64,000 bases of DNA from Achromobacter piechaudii NBRC 102461 (GTDB taxonomy: Bacteria > Pseudomonadota > Gammaproteobacteria > Burkholderiales > Burkholderiaceae_B), in the NCBI RefSeq assembly GCF_001571245.1, contig NZ_BCTK01000006.1:186001-250000 (forward strand). The letters are read 5' to 3'. A model generated the notes under the pieces. The model made no database searches, was not told the origin of the DNA, and saw nothing but the letters and a program-made list of their open reading frames with translations. Of this stretch, positions 16,655 through 25,345 are shown piece after piece; position 1 is the stretch's first letter; every line of letters begins with the position of its first letter. Made by a program: the position numbers and the translations under genes.

Positions 16655-18003
16655 TCCTGGCCACCCAGGAAGACGCCCTGGCGTTTCAATTGCGCTTGCA
16701 GGGCCGCGACCGGCACGTCGCCCGGCGCGATGCCGGCGCGCAGCGCCATCGCGGCGGCCGTGCCCGCCGCTTCGCCCATGACGAAGCAGCTGCCGCTGAC
16801 GCGGGCGGCCGATTGGCCTTCGTGCGTCATCGACGCGCAGCGGCCGGCCACCAGCACGTTGTTGGCCACGCCCGCTCCGCGCCGGGGCACCATCATGCGA
16901 AACGGCAGCTGGTTGTAGCCGCGCGATTCCGGTATGGGTGGCCACACCCATTTCACGTCGCCCGCCGTGTGCATCTCCAGAGGCCAGCCGTTCACGCCGA
17001 TGCTGTCTTCGAAGTCGGCGCAGCCCAGCACGTGTTCCTGCGTCAGCACCGCTTCGCCCACGATGCGGCGCGTTTCGCGGATGCCCAGTTGCGGCGCGAT
17101 GTCCAGCACGTAGGCCTGTTCGAAGCCCGGCACCTTGGCGCGCAGGAAGGCCAGGTACTGCATGATCTGGCGGCGGCCTTCCAGCTCGCCGGCCGATAGC
17201 GACGCCGCGTCGGTGCCATCGGCCGCGCTGCCGTCGGCATTGGCCAGCTGCGTGACGTTGACGCGCCATTCATAGTCGTGCTTTTGCGGGCGCACGATGG
17301 CGCCGCGCCGGGGGAACGTGAACTCGCCGCTGGCGGCGGCCTCGTCCATCAGCAACGGGATGGTCTTCCAGGCCTCCTGGGCGCGTGCGCCATCGACGTT
17401 GCCCACCTTGAACATCAGCGTGGGATAGAGCATGTGGCCGTGGTCGTCGCCTTTCTCGAAGGGCAGGCCGCCCCATTGCGCGATGTCGGCGTCGCCTGAG
17501 CAGTCGATGAAGACCTTGGCGCGCACCGCGCATCGGCCCGACTTGGTTTCCAGGAACAGGACGTCCACGCGCCCCTGCTCGTCACGCGCCAGCCCGGTGG
17601 CCAGGGCGTGGAACAAGACCTGCGCGCCGCTGTCCTGCACCATGCCGTCGGCTGCGCATTTGAAGGCGGAGATGTCATAGGCCTGCGCGTGGATCTTGCC
17701 CAGGATCAGGTGCGGATCGTTCAGACCGTCCATCGCGCGCATGCGGTCCAGCAGTTCGTCGGTCATGCCGTGCACCACCTGGCGGATGTCGCCGTGGATG
17801 TTGGCGTGCAGCCCGCAGAAGTTGGACACGCCGGCGGCGGTGCCCATGCCGCCCAGGAAGCCGTAGCGTTCCACCAGCAGCACGCGTGCCCCGTTGCGGG
17901 CGGCGCTGGCGGCGGCCAGCACGCCAGCGGGGCCGCCGCCCAGCACTACGACATCGAATTCGCCGGTAAGCGGGACCTGGCGGGCGGGTTCGGTAATGAC
18001 CAT
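16651..18003 (-). CDS. FAD-dependent oxidoreductase (FAD_oxidored family)
   Basis: This 450-residue flavoprotein has the dinucleotide motif VVVLGGGPAGVLAA (glycines at 22-27), an acidic end of beta-2 (LLVERYGFLGG) and GMGTAAGVSNFCGLH. The second FAD-contact block is VFIDCSGDADIA and the C-terminal block is AGRCASMTHEGQSAARVSG. Proteins of this Pfam type are found beside Bug receptors and in catabolic operons, but their reaction is usually unknown. AGGAGA precedes the start at 18003; the frame upstream is not family-like. It is coupled by ATGA to the monooxygenase. A reductase or dehydrogenase step on an aromatic precursor is possible. Confidence 0.8.
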   Translation of the reverse strand: MVITEPARQVPLTGEFDVVVLGGGPAGVLAAASAARNGARVLLVERYGFLGGMGTAAGVSNFCGLHANIHGDIRQVVHGMTDELLDRMRAMDGLNDPHLILGKIHAQAYDISAFKCAADGMVQDSGAQVLFHALATGLARDEQGRVDVLFLETKSGRCAVRAKVFIDCSGDADIAQWGGLPFEKGDDHGHMLYPTLMFKVGNVDGARAQEAWKTIPLLMDEAAASGEFTFPRRGAIVRPQKHDYEWRVNVTQLANADGSAADGTDAASLSAGELEGRRQIMQYLAFLRAKVPGFEQAYVLDIAPQLGIRETRRIVGEAVLTQEHVLGCADFEDSIGVNGWPLEMHTAGDVKWVWPPIPESRGYNQLPFRMMVPRRGAGVANNVLVAGRCASMTHEGQSAARVSGSCFVMGEAAGTAAAMALRAGIAPGDVPVAALQAQLKRQGVFLGGQE

Positions 18004-18049
18004 CGAAAATCTCCTGGCTTGTCTTGCACTTGCGGCGTTGTCTTGCGGC

Positions 18050-19048
18050 TTACTGGCCCTTGATGCCCAGCTTCTTGATGATTGGTTCCCAGCGGCGCAG
18101 CTCTTCATCCATATAGGCGCGGAATTCGGCGGGCGTGCTGCCCACGGGGTCCATGAATTGCGCTTGCAGCCGCTTGGTCACCTCGGGGTCGCGGATGGCT
18201 TGGATCAGCGCATCCGACAGCTTTTTCTGGATCTCGACCGGCACCTTGGACGACACCACGAAACCGATCCACGCCGACCCTTCGATGCCCGGCACGCCCA
18301 CTTCGGCCAGCGTGGGAATGTCCGGCAGCAGGGCCGAACGCTTGGACGAGGTCACGGCCAGCGCTTTGAGGCGTCCGTCCTTGACCATCGGCATGACGGC
18401 AATGGGCGGCAGCGCGGCGAACTGCGTGTCGCCCGACAGCAGCGAGGTCAGCGCGGCGGGCGAAGACGGGTAGGGCACGTGCGTGGCGCGCGCGCCGATC
18501 TGCGCAAGCAGCAATTCGACGGCCAGATGCGAGACCGTGCCCGCGCCGGGCGACGGGAAGTTGTACTTGTCCGGATTCTTCTTCAAGGCCTCCAGCAACT
18601 GGCCGACGTTGGCGATGCCGGCCGAGGCGGGCACCACCAGCACGTTGGGTTGATGCACAGCCAGCGTCAGCGGCGACAGGTCGGTCGCGGGCGCATAGGG
18701 CAGCTTGTCGAACAGCAAGGTGTTGTTCACCAGCGGGCCGGTGATGGATACGCCGAACGTGTAGCCGTCGGGCTTGGCGTTGGCGATGGCGAAGGTGCCG
18801 ATGTTGCCGCTGGCGCCGGGCTTGTTTTCGATGACGATGCTTTGCCCGAGGATGGCGCTGGCCTTTTCGCCGACGATGCGCGCGACCTGGTCGGGGCTGG
18901 AGCCCGGGCCGAAGGGTACGATGGCCTTGAGCGGTTGGGCTGGCCAGGCATCGGCGGCTTGTGCGGCGGTCAGCGGCGCAGCGGCCGCCAGACTCAGCAG
19001 GCCCAGGGCCAGGGTATGCGCCAGGCGCTTGGGCAAGGACTCAGTCAT
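18050..19048 (-). CDS. Bug family tripartite tricarboxylate transporter substrate-binding protein
   Basis: This 332-residue periplasmic receptor has a signal of about 32 residues ending AAQAADA, then WPAQPLKAIVPFGPGSSPDQ. The Bug signatures ENKPGASGNIG, PDGYTFGVS and HVPYPSSPAALTSLLSGD are present. GGGAGA precedes the start, which overlaps the chorismate-mutase-like gene by 8 nt. No TctA/TctB genes are nearby. Its position in a gentisate operon suggests that it binds an aromatic carboxylate (inference). Confidence 0.92.
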   Translation of the reverse strand: MTESLPKRLAHTLALGLLSLAAAAPLTAAQAADAWPAQPLKAIVPFGPGSSPDQVARIVGEKASAILGQSIVIENKPGASGNIGTFAIANAKPDGYTFGVSITGPLVNNTLLFDKLPYAPATDLSPLTLAVHQPNVLVVPASAGIANVGQLLEALKKNPDKYNFPSPGAGTVSHLAVELLLAQIGARATHVPYPSSPAALTSLLSGDTQFAALPPIAVMPMVKDGRLKALAVTSSKRSALLPDIPTLAEVGVPGIEGSAWIGFVVSSKVPVEIQKKLSDALIQAIRDPEVTKRLQAQFMDPVGSTPAEFRAYMDEELRRWEPIIKKLGIKGQ

Positions 19049-19436
19049 GCGTGTCTCCCACGTTTTTCATGGTGTTGAAATAGGTTTGCTCGTTGGCGAT
19101 GAAGGCCGCGACCATCGCGCGATAGGTCGTGTCCACCACCTGCTCCAGATTGTCGAAGCCCCGGTTGTGGCGCGTGGCCAGCGCGCGCGCCTTGTCGAAC
19201 ACCTGGGCCTGGCGCGCGGGTGCGCTGACCTGGAAGGCGTCGCGCTTGAAGCGCGCGGCATCCTTCACGTACATCGCGCGCTCGGCGATCAGCCGGACGA
19301 TCTCGTCGTCCAGGCGGTCGATGTTGGCGCGCACCTCGGCCAGATCGGCGCACAGCGGCTGATAGGCCGGGTCGGTGTATTCGCGCAGCGGTGCGCCGTG
19401 GGTGTCGGGTTCTTGCATGGGCGTGGGGTTCGTCAT
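19041..19436 (-). CDS. Chorismate mutase type II family protein
   Basis: The 131-residue protein has the short all-helical AroQ/PchB pattern: VRANIDRLDDEIVRLIAERA near residue 35-55, then YVKDAARFKRD and a C-terminal VVDTTYRAMVAAFIANEQ. Relatives rearrange chorismate to prephenate or, in PchB, split isochorismate to salicylate and pyruvate. Key charged residues of the first helix (Arg, Asp-Asp-Glu) and the Lys of VKDAA are kept. It is coupled by ATGA to maleylpyruvate isomerase and overlaps the Bug gene, so it is an integral operon member. Its job in gentisate catabolism is unclear; it may act on a chorismate-derived hydroxybenzoate or another ligand. Confidence 0.8.
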   Translation of the reverse strand: MTNPTPMQEPDTHGAPLREYTDPAYQPLCADLAEVRANIDRLDDEIVRLIAERAMYVKDAARFKRDAFQVSAPARQAQVFDKARALATRHNRGFDNLEQVVDTTYRAMVAAFIANEQTYFNTMKNVGDTHD

Positions 19437-20071
19437 GGCAGGTAGTCGGGTTGGCGCGACGGGGCGGCCGCCTGGAACGCCGGTTGCGCGTTGCAGTGTT
19501 CATGGATGCGCAGGATGCGCGGATACGCCGACAGGTCGCAGCCCATGCGCTGCGCATTGGCCACTTGCGGCACCAGGCAGCAATCGGCCAGCGTGGGCGC
19601 ATCGCCAAAGCAGTAGTCGCCGTGGCCATGGCGCGTCAGCAACTCCTCGACCGCGCCCAGGCCTTCCTTGATCCAGTGGTGGTACCACGCGTTTTTCTGC
19701 GCGTCGCTGGCGCCCAGCACCTCTTGCAGATAACGCAGGATCCGCATGTTGTTCACGGGATGGATGTCGCAGGAGATGGCGTCCGACAGTTCCAGCACGC
19801 GGGCGCGCGCGCGGGTTTCGGTCGGAATCAGGCGCGGCGTGGGATGCGTGGCGTCCAGGTAGTCGATGATGGCCAGCGACTGCGACAGATGGAAGTCGCC
19901 ATCGATCAGCAGCGGCACGCCGGCCGAAGGATTCTTGGCCACGTATTCCGGCGCGCGCTGTTCCTGGCGCCGCAGGTTCACGGGCAGGGTCTGGACGCTG
20001 ACGCCCTTGAGCGCCAGCGCGATGCGCACGCGATAGGACGTCGAGCTGTTGAAAAAGCTATGCAGTTGCAT
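19433..20071 (-). CDS. Maleylpyruvate isomerase (zeta-class GST family)
   Basis: This 212-residue protein has the glutathione-binding motif SSTSYRVR at 9-16, VNLRRQEQRAPEYVAKNPS and PLLIDGDFHLSQSLAIIDYL, as in maleylacetoacetate/maleylpyruvate isomerases. The C-terminal FGDAPTLADCCLVPQVANA is the zeta-class signature. In the gentisate route it isomerises maleylpyruvate to fumarylpyruvate with glutathione. Length and context match NagL. GAGGAA precedes the start, 12 bp after the hydrolase stop. A maleylacetoacetate isomerase is the only serious alternative, and the neighbours argue against it. Confidence 0.9.
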   Translation of the reverse strand: MQLHSFFNSSTSYRVRIALALKGVSVQTLPVNLRRQEQRAPEYVAKNPSAGVPLLIDGDFHLSQSLAIIDYLDATHPTPRLIPTETRARARVLELSDAISCDIHPVNNMRILRYLQEVLGASDAQKNAWYHHWIKEGLGAVEELLTRHGHGDYCFGDAPTLADCCLVPQVANAQRMGCDLSAYPRILRIHEHCNAQPAFQAAAPSRQPDYLP

Positions 20072-20083
20072 GAAGGTTCCTCG

Positions 20084-20782
20084 TCAAGCCATCTGGACGC
20101 GCAGCGTGCCCAGCCCATCCACGCCGCCGACCATGGTGTCGCCGCGCACGACGGGGCCCACGCCTTCCGGCGTGCCCGTGTAGATCAGGTCGCCCGGTTC
20201 CAAGCGGAAGTAGCGCGACAGGTACGAAATGGTTTCGGCGACTGACCAGATCAGCTTGCCGATATCGCTGCGCTGCTTGTCCGCGCCGTTGACCTGTAGC
20301 CAGATGCCGGCCTGTTCGATGTCCTGGACCGATTCGGCGGGATGCAGCGGGCCGATGGGCGCGCTTTGGTCGAAGGCCTTGCCCAGTTCCCAGGGCCGGC
20401 CGGCTTCGCGCATCTTCATTTGCAGATCCCGGCGCGTCATGTCCAGGCCCACGGCGTAACCCCACACGTGTTGCAGCGCGTCGTCCACGGCGATGCGCTC
20501 GCCGCCCTTGCCGATAGCCGCGACCAGTTCGATTTCGTAATGCAGGTTGGCGGTCTCGGGCGGGTAGGGCAACGACAGCGTCTGGCCGTCGGCCACGGGC
20601 ACCACGGCGTCGGCAGGCTTGCAGAAGAAGAACGGCGGTTCGCGGTCGGGATCGAAGCCCATCTCGCGCGCGTGGGCGGCGTAGTTGCGGCCGACGCAAT
20701 AGACGCGGCGCACCGGAAACGTATCCTGGCTGCCGGCCACGGGCACGGCGACAGGGGCGGAGGGAACAAACACGTAAGACAT
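20084..20782 (-). CDS. Fumarylpyruvate hydrolase (FAH family)
   Basis: This 232-residue member of the fumarylacetoacetate hydrolase fold has metal-binding Glu83 and Glu85 in [11 protein letters not shown] and Asp114 in [25 protein letters not shown] and [14 protein letters not shown] are standard blocks. In gentisate catabolism the enzyme splits fumarylpyruvate into fumarate and pyruvate, the last step. An AAGGGTGA ribosome site fixes the start. The gentisate dioxygenase gene is 172 bp upstream and maleylpyruvate isomerase follows. Confidence 0.92.
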   Translation of the reverse strand: MSYVFVPSAPVAVPVAGSQDTFPVRRVYCVGRNYAAHAREMGFDPDREPPFFFCKPADAVVPVADGQTLSLPYPPETANLHYEIELVAAIGKGGERIAVDDALQHVWGYAVGLDMTRRDLQMKMREAGRPWELGKAFDQSAPIGPLHPAESVQDIEQAGIWLQVNGADKQRSDIGKLIWSVAETISYLSRYFRLEPGDLIYTGTPEGVGPVVRGDTMVGGVDGLGTLRVQMA

Positions 20783-20954
20783 GGATCACCCTTGAATGCG
20801 GTGGGGAAAGCGGGGAAGAAAAATAAGGCGAGCGGGGGCAGGGCGGGCGGTTTGGGTCGCGTTGAACGTGTTTCGCAGCTTGCTGCGCGCGGATCACATC
20901 GTCCGACTCAAGCAGCCCGAATCCCGCCACCCACCTTGCACCGCACCGCGTGCT

Positions 20955-22019
20955 TCAGCCGATGCGCTCTTCGCGCCAGACGCCCAGCGCGTCCTGCACG
21001 GGGCGGTCGGAATAGCTGAAGAGGGTGGCGTCGTCCAGCGCGGCCAATTGCACCGGCAGCCACGATGGCGCGACGAACACGTCGCGCGGGCCGAAGTGAA
21101 ATTCCTCGTCGCCGATGCGCGCAATGCCGCGTCCCTGCACCACGCTGTACACGGTGGAGTCGGTGCTGCGATACGGTTTGCCCTGGAAGCCGGCCGGCAG
21201 CAGCTGCATGAAGGTGGCCATCGTCGGCATGGGGTAGCCGCCCGTGGCCGGGTTCACGTAACGCAGCTTCACGCCATCCCAGGGATCGAGTTCGCCATGC
21301 CGGTATAGCTCGTCCAGCGCTTCGCGGCTGCGCTCGTAGGGGTAGCTGAAGATGGGCGAGGTGCCGCTGGTCGCGCGATGCCGCACGGGCGCCATGTTGT
21401 GGCCGAAGCGCGCCATGCTGTCGCCTTCGGGGCGCGTGACCGGCTGTGCGGCTTGCGGATAGTTTTCGGCAAAGCCCGCGTCAAGGAAGCGCAGCAACGG
21501 AATGTCCAGGCCATCCAGCCAGACGACGGGCTCGCCGCCTTCGACCGTGTCGGCGTTGCCGTGGTCGTGCCACGTCCAGGACGGCGTGATGATGAAGTCG
21601 CCCGGGTGCATGGTGGTGCGTTCGCCGTTGACGGCGGTGTAGGCGCCGCGACCTTCAACGATGAAGCGCAGCGCCGACTGCGTGTGGCGGTGGCTGGGAG
21701 CGATCTCGCCGGGCAGAATCAATTGCAGGCCTGCGTACAGGCTCTGCGTGATGCTGGCCTGGCCGGGCAGCCCGGGATTTTCCAGGATCAGCACGCGCCG
21801 CACGGCTTCTTCGGCGGTGATGAGCGAGCCGGACGCCATGACGTCCTCGCGCACATCGTCGTACTTCCAGAGGGCGGGAATGCAGCGCGGCGTCGGTTGG
21901 CGCGGCACCAGGTTGTGCAGGGATTCCCACAGCGGCGCCATGTGCTTCTTGGCGATGCGCGCGTAATACGCGCTGCGGTCGGCGCTGCGGTCCGTCCCGG
22001 GGGTGTGGCCGTCGGGCAT
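20955..22019 (-). CDS. Gentisate 1,2-dioxygenase
   Basis: This 354-residue bicupin opens the gentisate ring to maleylpyruvate using Fe(II). The iron ligands of the first cupin are visible as His110 and His112 in [16 protein letters not shown] and His151 in [29 protein letters not shown] and a second cupin domain ([20 protein letters not shown]) complete the family pattern. Length matches known enzymes. CGGAGA precedes the start. It is the first gene of an eight-gene minus-strand operon and faces a LysR regulator across 182 bp. Confidence 0.94.
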   Translation of the reverse strand: MPDGHTPGTDRSADRSAYYARIAKKHMAPLWESLHNLVPRQPTPRCIPALWKYDDVREDVMASGSLITAEEAVRRVLILENPGLPGQASITQSLYAGLQLILPGEIAPSHRHTQSALRFIVEGRGAYTAVNGERTTMHPGDFIITPSWTWHDHGNADTVEGGEPVVWLDGLDIPLLRFLDAGFAENYPQAAQPVTRPEGDSMARFGHNMAPVRHRATSGTSPIFSYPYERSREALDELYRHGELDPWDGVKLRYVNPATGGYPMPTMATFMQLLPAGFQGKPYRSTDSTVYSVVQGRGIARIGDEEFHFGPRDVFVAPSWLPVQLAALDDATLFSYSDRPVQDALGVWREERIG

Positions 22020-22201
22020 GTTTGTCTCCGGTATGTCCGGCTGATGCCGGCTTCTACAGGTGGCCGCCGCGTGGTTCGCGGCTGGTCCAGATTCGAAGAC
22101 GATTATGCGTAAGCAGCTATGTGTTTTGAAATGAAATTATCTTATTATCCATACCAATAACGATATACATACGAGACAAACCCCCTCCAAAAAGGGCCTG
22201 C
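22020..22201. promoter_or_regulatory. Divergent promoter of the gentisate operon with a LysR-type site
   Basis: The AT-rich stretch at about 22115-22175 contains TTATT (22142-22146), 9 bp, and AATAA (22156-22160), a dyad of the T-N11-A class bound by LysR regulators. It lies about 120 bp from the gentisate dioxygenase start and 40 bp from the LysR start, a normal place for an autoregulated divergent pair. Confidence 0.5.
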
Positions 22202-23137
22202 ATGGACTGGACCCACCGCCTGCGGCTGCGCAACCTGAAGATGTTGTTGAGCCTGGCGCAGACCCGCAACATCAGCCATTCGGCGGCCATGTTGAACACG
22301 ACGCAGCCCGGGCTGTCGAAGTGGCTCAAAGACCTGGAAGACGATATCGGCCTGCCGCTGTTCGAGCGCCACGCGCGCGGGCTGCGCCCGACGCCGCATG
22401 GCGACGTGCTGATCGCGCACGCGCAGCGGCTGGAAGCGCAACTGGACCGCGCGGGCGCCGACATGGCCGCGCTGCGCGAAGGCGGCGGTGGACGCGTGGT
22501 GATCGGCGCATCGGGCGCGTCGGCCTCCGACACCGTGCCGCTGGCCGTGATGAAGCTGCTTGAGCGCATGCCGCAAGCACGCGTGAAGCTGGTGGAAGGC
22601 ACGACCGACCGGCTGCTGGCGCAACTGGCGCAAGGCGACCTGGACATCGTGGTGGGACGCTCCGCGCCCGAGCACCACGACCCCGCCATCCGCTTCGAAG
22701 CCCTGTACCTGGAGCCCATCCATCTGGTGGCGCGCCCGCGCCATCCCCTCTTCGCCATCGAGCAACCGACCTGGCCGGACCTGCTGTCCTATCGCTGGAT
22801 CCTCTGGCCCAAGGGCACGCCTATCCGCAATGCCGTGGACGCCGCGCTGGCGGCCGCTGGCCAGGCGCCGCCCGCCGATCACGTGGAGTCCAATTCGGTC
22901 ACGATCAACCTGACGCTCATCAACAACAGCGACATGATCAGCGTGGCTTCGCATCGCGCGGCGTTGCGGTTTTCGCAGATGCGCGCGATGCGCATCATTC
23001 CCGTGCGCCTGTCCGGCTTCGGCTCGGTGGCGATGTATTGGCGCGAAGACGCCTTTCGTCCCCTGGCCGTGCAAGAGGCGATGGCGGCGCTGCGCAACAC
23101 GGTGGCCGAACACGCGCCGGGCGTGACGAGGCTCTGA
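22202..23137 (+). CDS. LysR family regulator, probable activator of the gentisate operon
   Basis: This 311-residue regulator has an N-terminal winged helix (LKMLLSLAQTRNISHSAAML, then TTQPGLSKWLKDLEDDIGLP and LFERHARGLRPTPHG) and a type 2 periplasmic-binding-like effector domain from about residue 95. The NTTQPGLSKWLKDLE helix resembles the GbpR group. LysR proteins usually activate the divergent operon when bound to its substrate or an intermediate, so gentisate or its precursor is the likely inducer (inference). Its stop overlaps the next start (TGATG). Confidence 0.88.
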   Translation: MDWTHRLRLRNLKMLLSLAQTRNISHSAAMLNTTQPGLSKWLKDLEDDIGLPLFERHARGLRPTPHGDVLIAHAQRLEAQLDRAGADMAALREGGGGRVVIGASGASASDTVPLAVMKLLERMPQARVKLVEGTTDRLLAQLAQGDLDIVVGRSAPEHHDPAIRFEALYLEPIHLVARPRHPLFAIEQPTWPDLLSYRWILWPKGTPIRNAVDAALAAAGQAPPADHVESNSVTINLTLINNSDMISVASHRAALRFSQMRAMRIIPVRLSGFGSVAMYWREDAFRPLAVQEAMAALRNTVAEHAPGVTRL

Positions 23138-23679
23138 TGACATCGACCGGCGCGGGGCTGGAAGCGTTGATCGCGCAGTGCCGCAAGGTGGAAGCGGCGC
23201 TGGCCGGCTCCGGCGATCCGGCGGCATCAACAGCCATGCATCGCTTCGTCGCGGAAATGGACGCGCGTAGCGCGCCGCCCGGCATGTGGTCGCCGCTGGT
23301 GCTGGCCGTGCTGGTGATGACGGCCGGCCTGGGCGTGGGTATTGAAGTCTTGAGCCTGCTGCTCTTGCCCGTGGGTCCGGCGTTGGCGGCGTTCGCGCTG
23401 GTGGCGGTGTGCGCGGGAACGGCGCTGGCGCTGGCGATCGGCGTGGTGATGGTGATGGCCGGCCGCTGCGCCGGCCTGGTGCTGACCAAGTGGCTGGTGC
23501 TGACGCTGATCGCCATCGGCGCGCTGGGCGTCATCGCCTGGACCCAGGGCGACGTACGCGCGGTGGGGCCTGTGGTGGCGCTGCTGGGTGGACTGGGCGC
23601 GTGGCTGCTGGTGAACAGCGCCCCGTTCTATGTGTTCGCGGGCTATCGGGTGGCGTTGCGCGTAGCCCAACGTAAATAA
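23137..23679 (+). CDS. Hypothetical inner-membrane protein
   Basis: The 180-residue product is not recognised. The N-terminal 45 residues are soluble (GLEALIAQCRKVEAALAG). They are followed by about four hydrophobic segments near 50-75, 76-105, 117-135 and 142-165. The ATG at 23137 shares one base with the LysR stop (TGATG), so translation is coupled and the gene is probably co-expressed with the regulator. A hairpin follows its stop. Its role in gentisate uptake or sensing is only a possibility. Confidence 0.7.
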   Translation: MTSTGAGLEALIAQCRKVEAALAGSGDPAASTAMHRFVAEMDARSAPPGMWSPLVLAVLVMTAGLGVGIEVLSLLLLPVGPALAAFALVAVCAGTALALAIGVVMVMAGRCAGLVLTKWLVLTLIAIGALGVIAWTQGDVRAVGPVVALLGGLGAWLLVNSAPFYVFAGYRVALRVAQRK

Positions 23680-23711
23680 GCCGTCACGGGCGTGGAGCGC
23701 CGTGACGGCTT
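23678..23711 (+). terminator. Hairpin after the LysR-membrane protein unit
   Basis: AAGCCGTCACGG (23678-23689) pairs perfectly with CCGTGACGGCTT (23700-23711). Only TT follows before a G-run, so it is a weak intrinsic terminator or a 3'-end stabiliser. Confidence 0.55.
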
Positions 23712-23798
23712 GGGGGAGCATGCGCGACCGCTAGCGGGCGATCGGCAGAGCGCGGCCTGCCTTGCGCGGCATGACAGTGCACCGCGACCCCTCGCGTA

Positions 23799-25277
23799 TC
23801 AGCGCGCGGCGACCGTGTCCTGCGGCACCGGGTTGCCCCAGCCGCCGCCAATCGCGCGGATCAGTTCCACCGCCGAACGCGCCTGCTCGCCGCTCAGTTG
23901 CACGGCGACGCGTTGTTGCAGCAGCACGCTGCGGTCCGCTTCGATCACGTCCAGATAGCTGATGGAGCCTTCGCGGTACTGCGTGTGCGACAGCTTGGCG
24001 GCGCGCGCCGAGGCGTCGACGGCGGCGTCCTGCGCCTTGGTCTGATCGGCCAGGATGCGCAGATTGGCCAGGTTGTCTTCAACCTCGCGGAACGCATTCA
24101 GCACGGTCTGGCGATAGACGGCCACGTCTTCTTCGTAGACGGCGCGCGCGCGGTCCAGGCCGGCCTGGCGGCGGCCGCCGTCAAAGATCGGCATCGACAG
24201 CGCGGCGCCCACCAGCGGACCCAGCAGGAACGTGCGGCTGGACCACTGGAACAGGTTGCCCAGGTCGGACGACTCATAGCCAAAGGCGCCGGTGATGTCC
24301 AGGCGCGGGAAGAACGCGGACTTGGCCGCGCCCACGCGCGCATTGGCGGCGGCCATGGCGCGTTCGGCGGCGGCGATGTCGGGACGGCGTTCCAGCAAGG
24401 TGGAAGGCAGGCCGGCGGGAATCGACAGCGCGACCTTTTCGATGGGCAGCGGCGGCATCGTGAAGTCCGACGGCGCGCGGCCCAGCAACACCGCCAGCGC
24501 GTGCTCGGCGGCGGCGCGGCGGCGGTCGATGCCCAGCGCTTCCGATTGCGCGGACGCCAGTTCGGCCTTGGCGCGCGCCAGGTCCAGTTCGCTGATGTCG
24601 CCCGCATCGTAGCGGCGTTGGATCAGTTGCAGCGTGTCGGTGCGCAGCTTGACCGTCTGGCGGTACAGCTGCGATTCGGCATCCTGTTCGCGCACCAGGA
24701 AGTACGTGGTGGCCACGTCGGCCTGCAAGGCCAGCAGCACCGAGCGGTACAGCGCCTCGCTTTGCTGGGCGTCGGCGGTGGCGGCATCGGCGGTGGATGC
24801 GACGCGACCGAACAGATCGGCCTCATACGACACCGCGCCTTGCGCGCGCCAGGTCGTCACCGGGCTGGTCGAGGTGCCATCGGGCAAGCCTTGCGACACG
24901 GCCGACGGGCGCTGGCGGTTGGGGCCGAAGGCCGCGTCCAGCGTCGGGAAGAACCCGGCGCGCGCTTCGCGCTGCAAGGCGCGCGATTGCGCCAGGCGGG
25001 CGGCGGCGGCCTGAAGATTCTGGTTGGCCTGCTGCGCCTCTTCCTGCAACTGGTTCAGGCCTTCGTCGCCGAAGATCTTCCACCAGGCGCCGCGCAACGC
25101 GTCTTCCGACGGTTCGGCAGGCTTCCAGGTGCCGGCTTCGGAGGCCGGCAAGGCGGCTTCCTTGAAAGCCGCCGGCGCGGCGGCGGACGGTTTTTCGTAG
25201 GTGGGGCCCACCGCGCAGCCGGCCAGCACGAGCAGGACGGCAAGCAGGGCGGAACCGCGGGTCAGTCTTTGGATCAT
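23799..25277 (-). CDS. Outer-membrane efflux lipoprotein (OprM/OprN/NodT family)
   Basis: This 492-residue outer-membrane factor has a lipoprotein signal with lipobox LAGC (Cys21) and then VGPTYEKP, typical of the NodT/OprM group. The two halves show the long amphipathic helices and beta segments of TolC-like channels (LLERRPDIAAAERAMAAANA, then YREGSISYLDVIEADRS). The start at 25277 gives the correct signal; the open frame upstream to 25400 is not signal-like. It is the third gene of the RND efflux operon and forms the exit channel. Confidence 0.92.
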   Translation of the reverse strand: MIQRLTRGSALLAVLLVLAGCAVGPTYEKPSAAAPAAFKEAALPASEAGTWKPAEPSEDALRGAWWKIFGDEGLNQLQEEAQQANQNLQAAAARLAQSRALQREARAGFFPTLDAAFGPNRQRPSAVSQGLPDGTSTSPVTTWRAQGAVSYEADLFGRVASTADAATADAQQSEALYRSVLLALQADVATTYFLVREQDAESQLYRQTVKLRTDTLQLIQRRYDAGDISELDLARAKAELASAQSEALGIDRRRAAAEHALAVLLGRAPSDFTMPPLPIEKVALSIPAGLPSTLLERRPDIAAAERAMAAANARVGAAKSAFFPRLDITGAFGYESSDLGNLFQWSSRTFLLGPLVGAALSMPIFDGGRRQAGLDRARAVYEEDVAVYRQTVLNAFREVEDNLANLRILADQTKAQDAAVDASARAAKLSHTQYREGSISYLDVIEADRSVLLQQRVAVQLSGEQARSAVELIRAIGGGWGNPVPQDTVAAR

Positions 25278-25345
25278 GATGAATTCTCTTTGTCGCGCGC
25301 CCCGCCTGCTTGGGCGGGACGCGCTGGCTTCTCGTCTGTCTGCGC

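Noticed and set aside
16655..17269. N-terminal extension of the aromatic monooxygenase to 616 residues
   Set aside because: The added sequence is the shadow frame of the overlapping FAD oxidoreductase gene; the FAD motif is correctly placed from the ATG at 16654.
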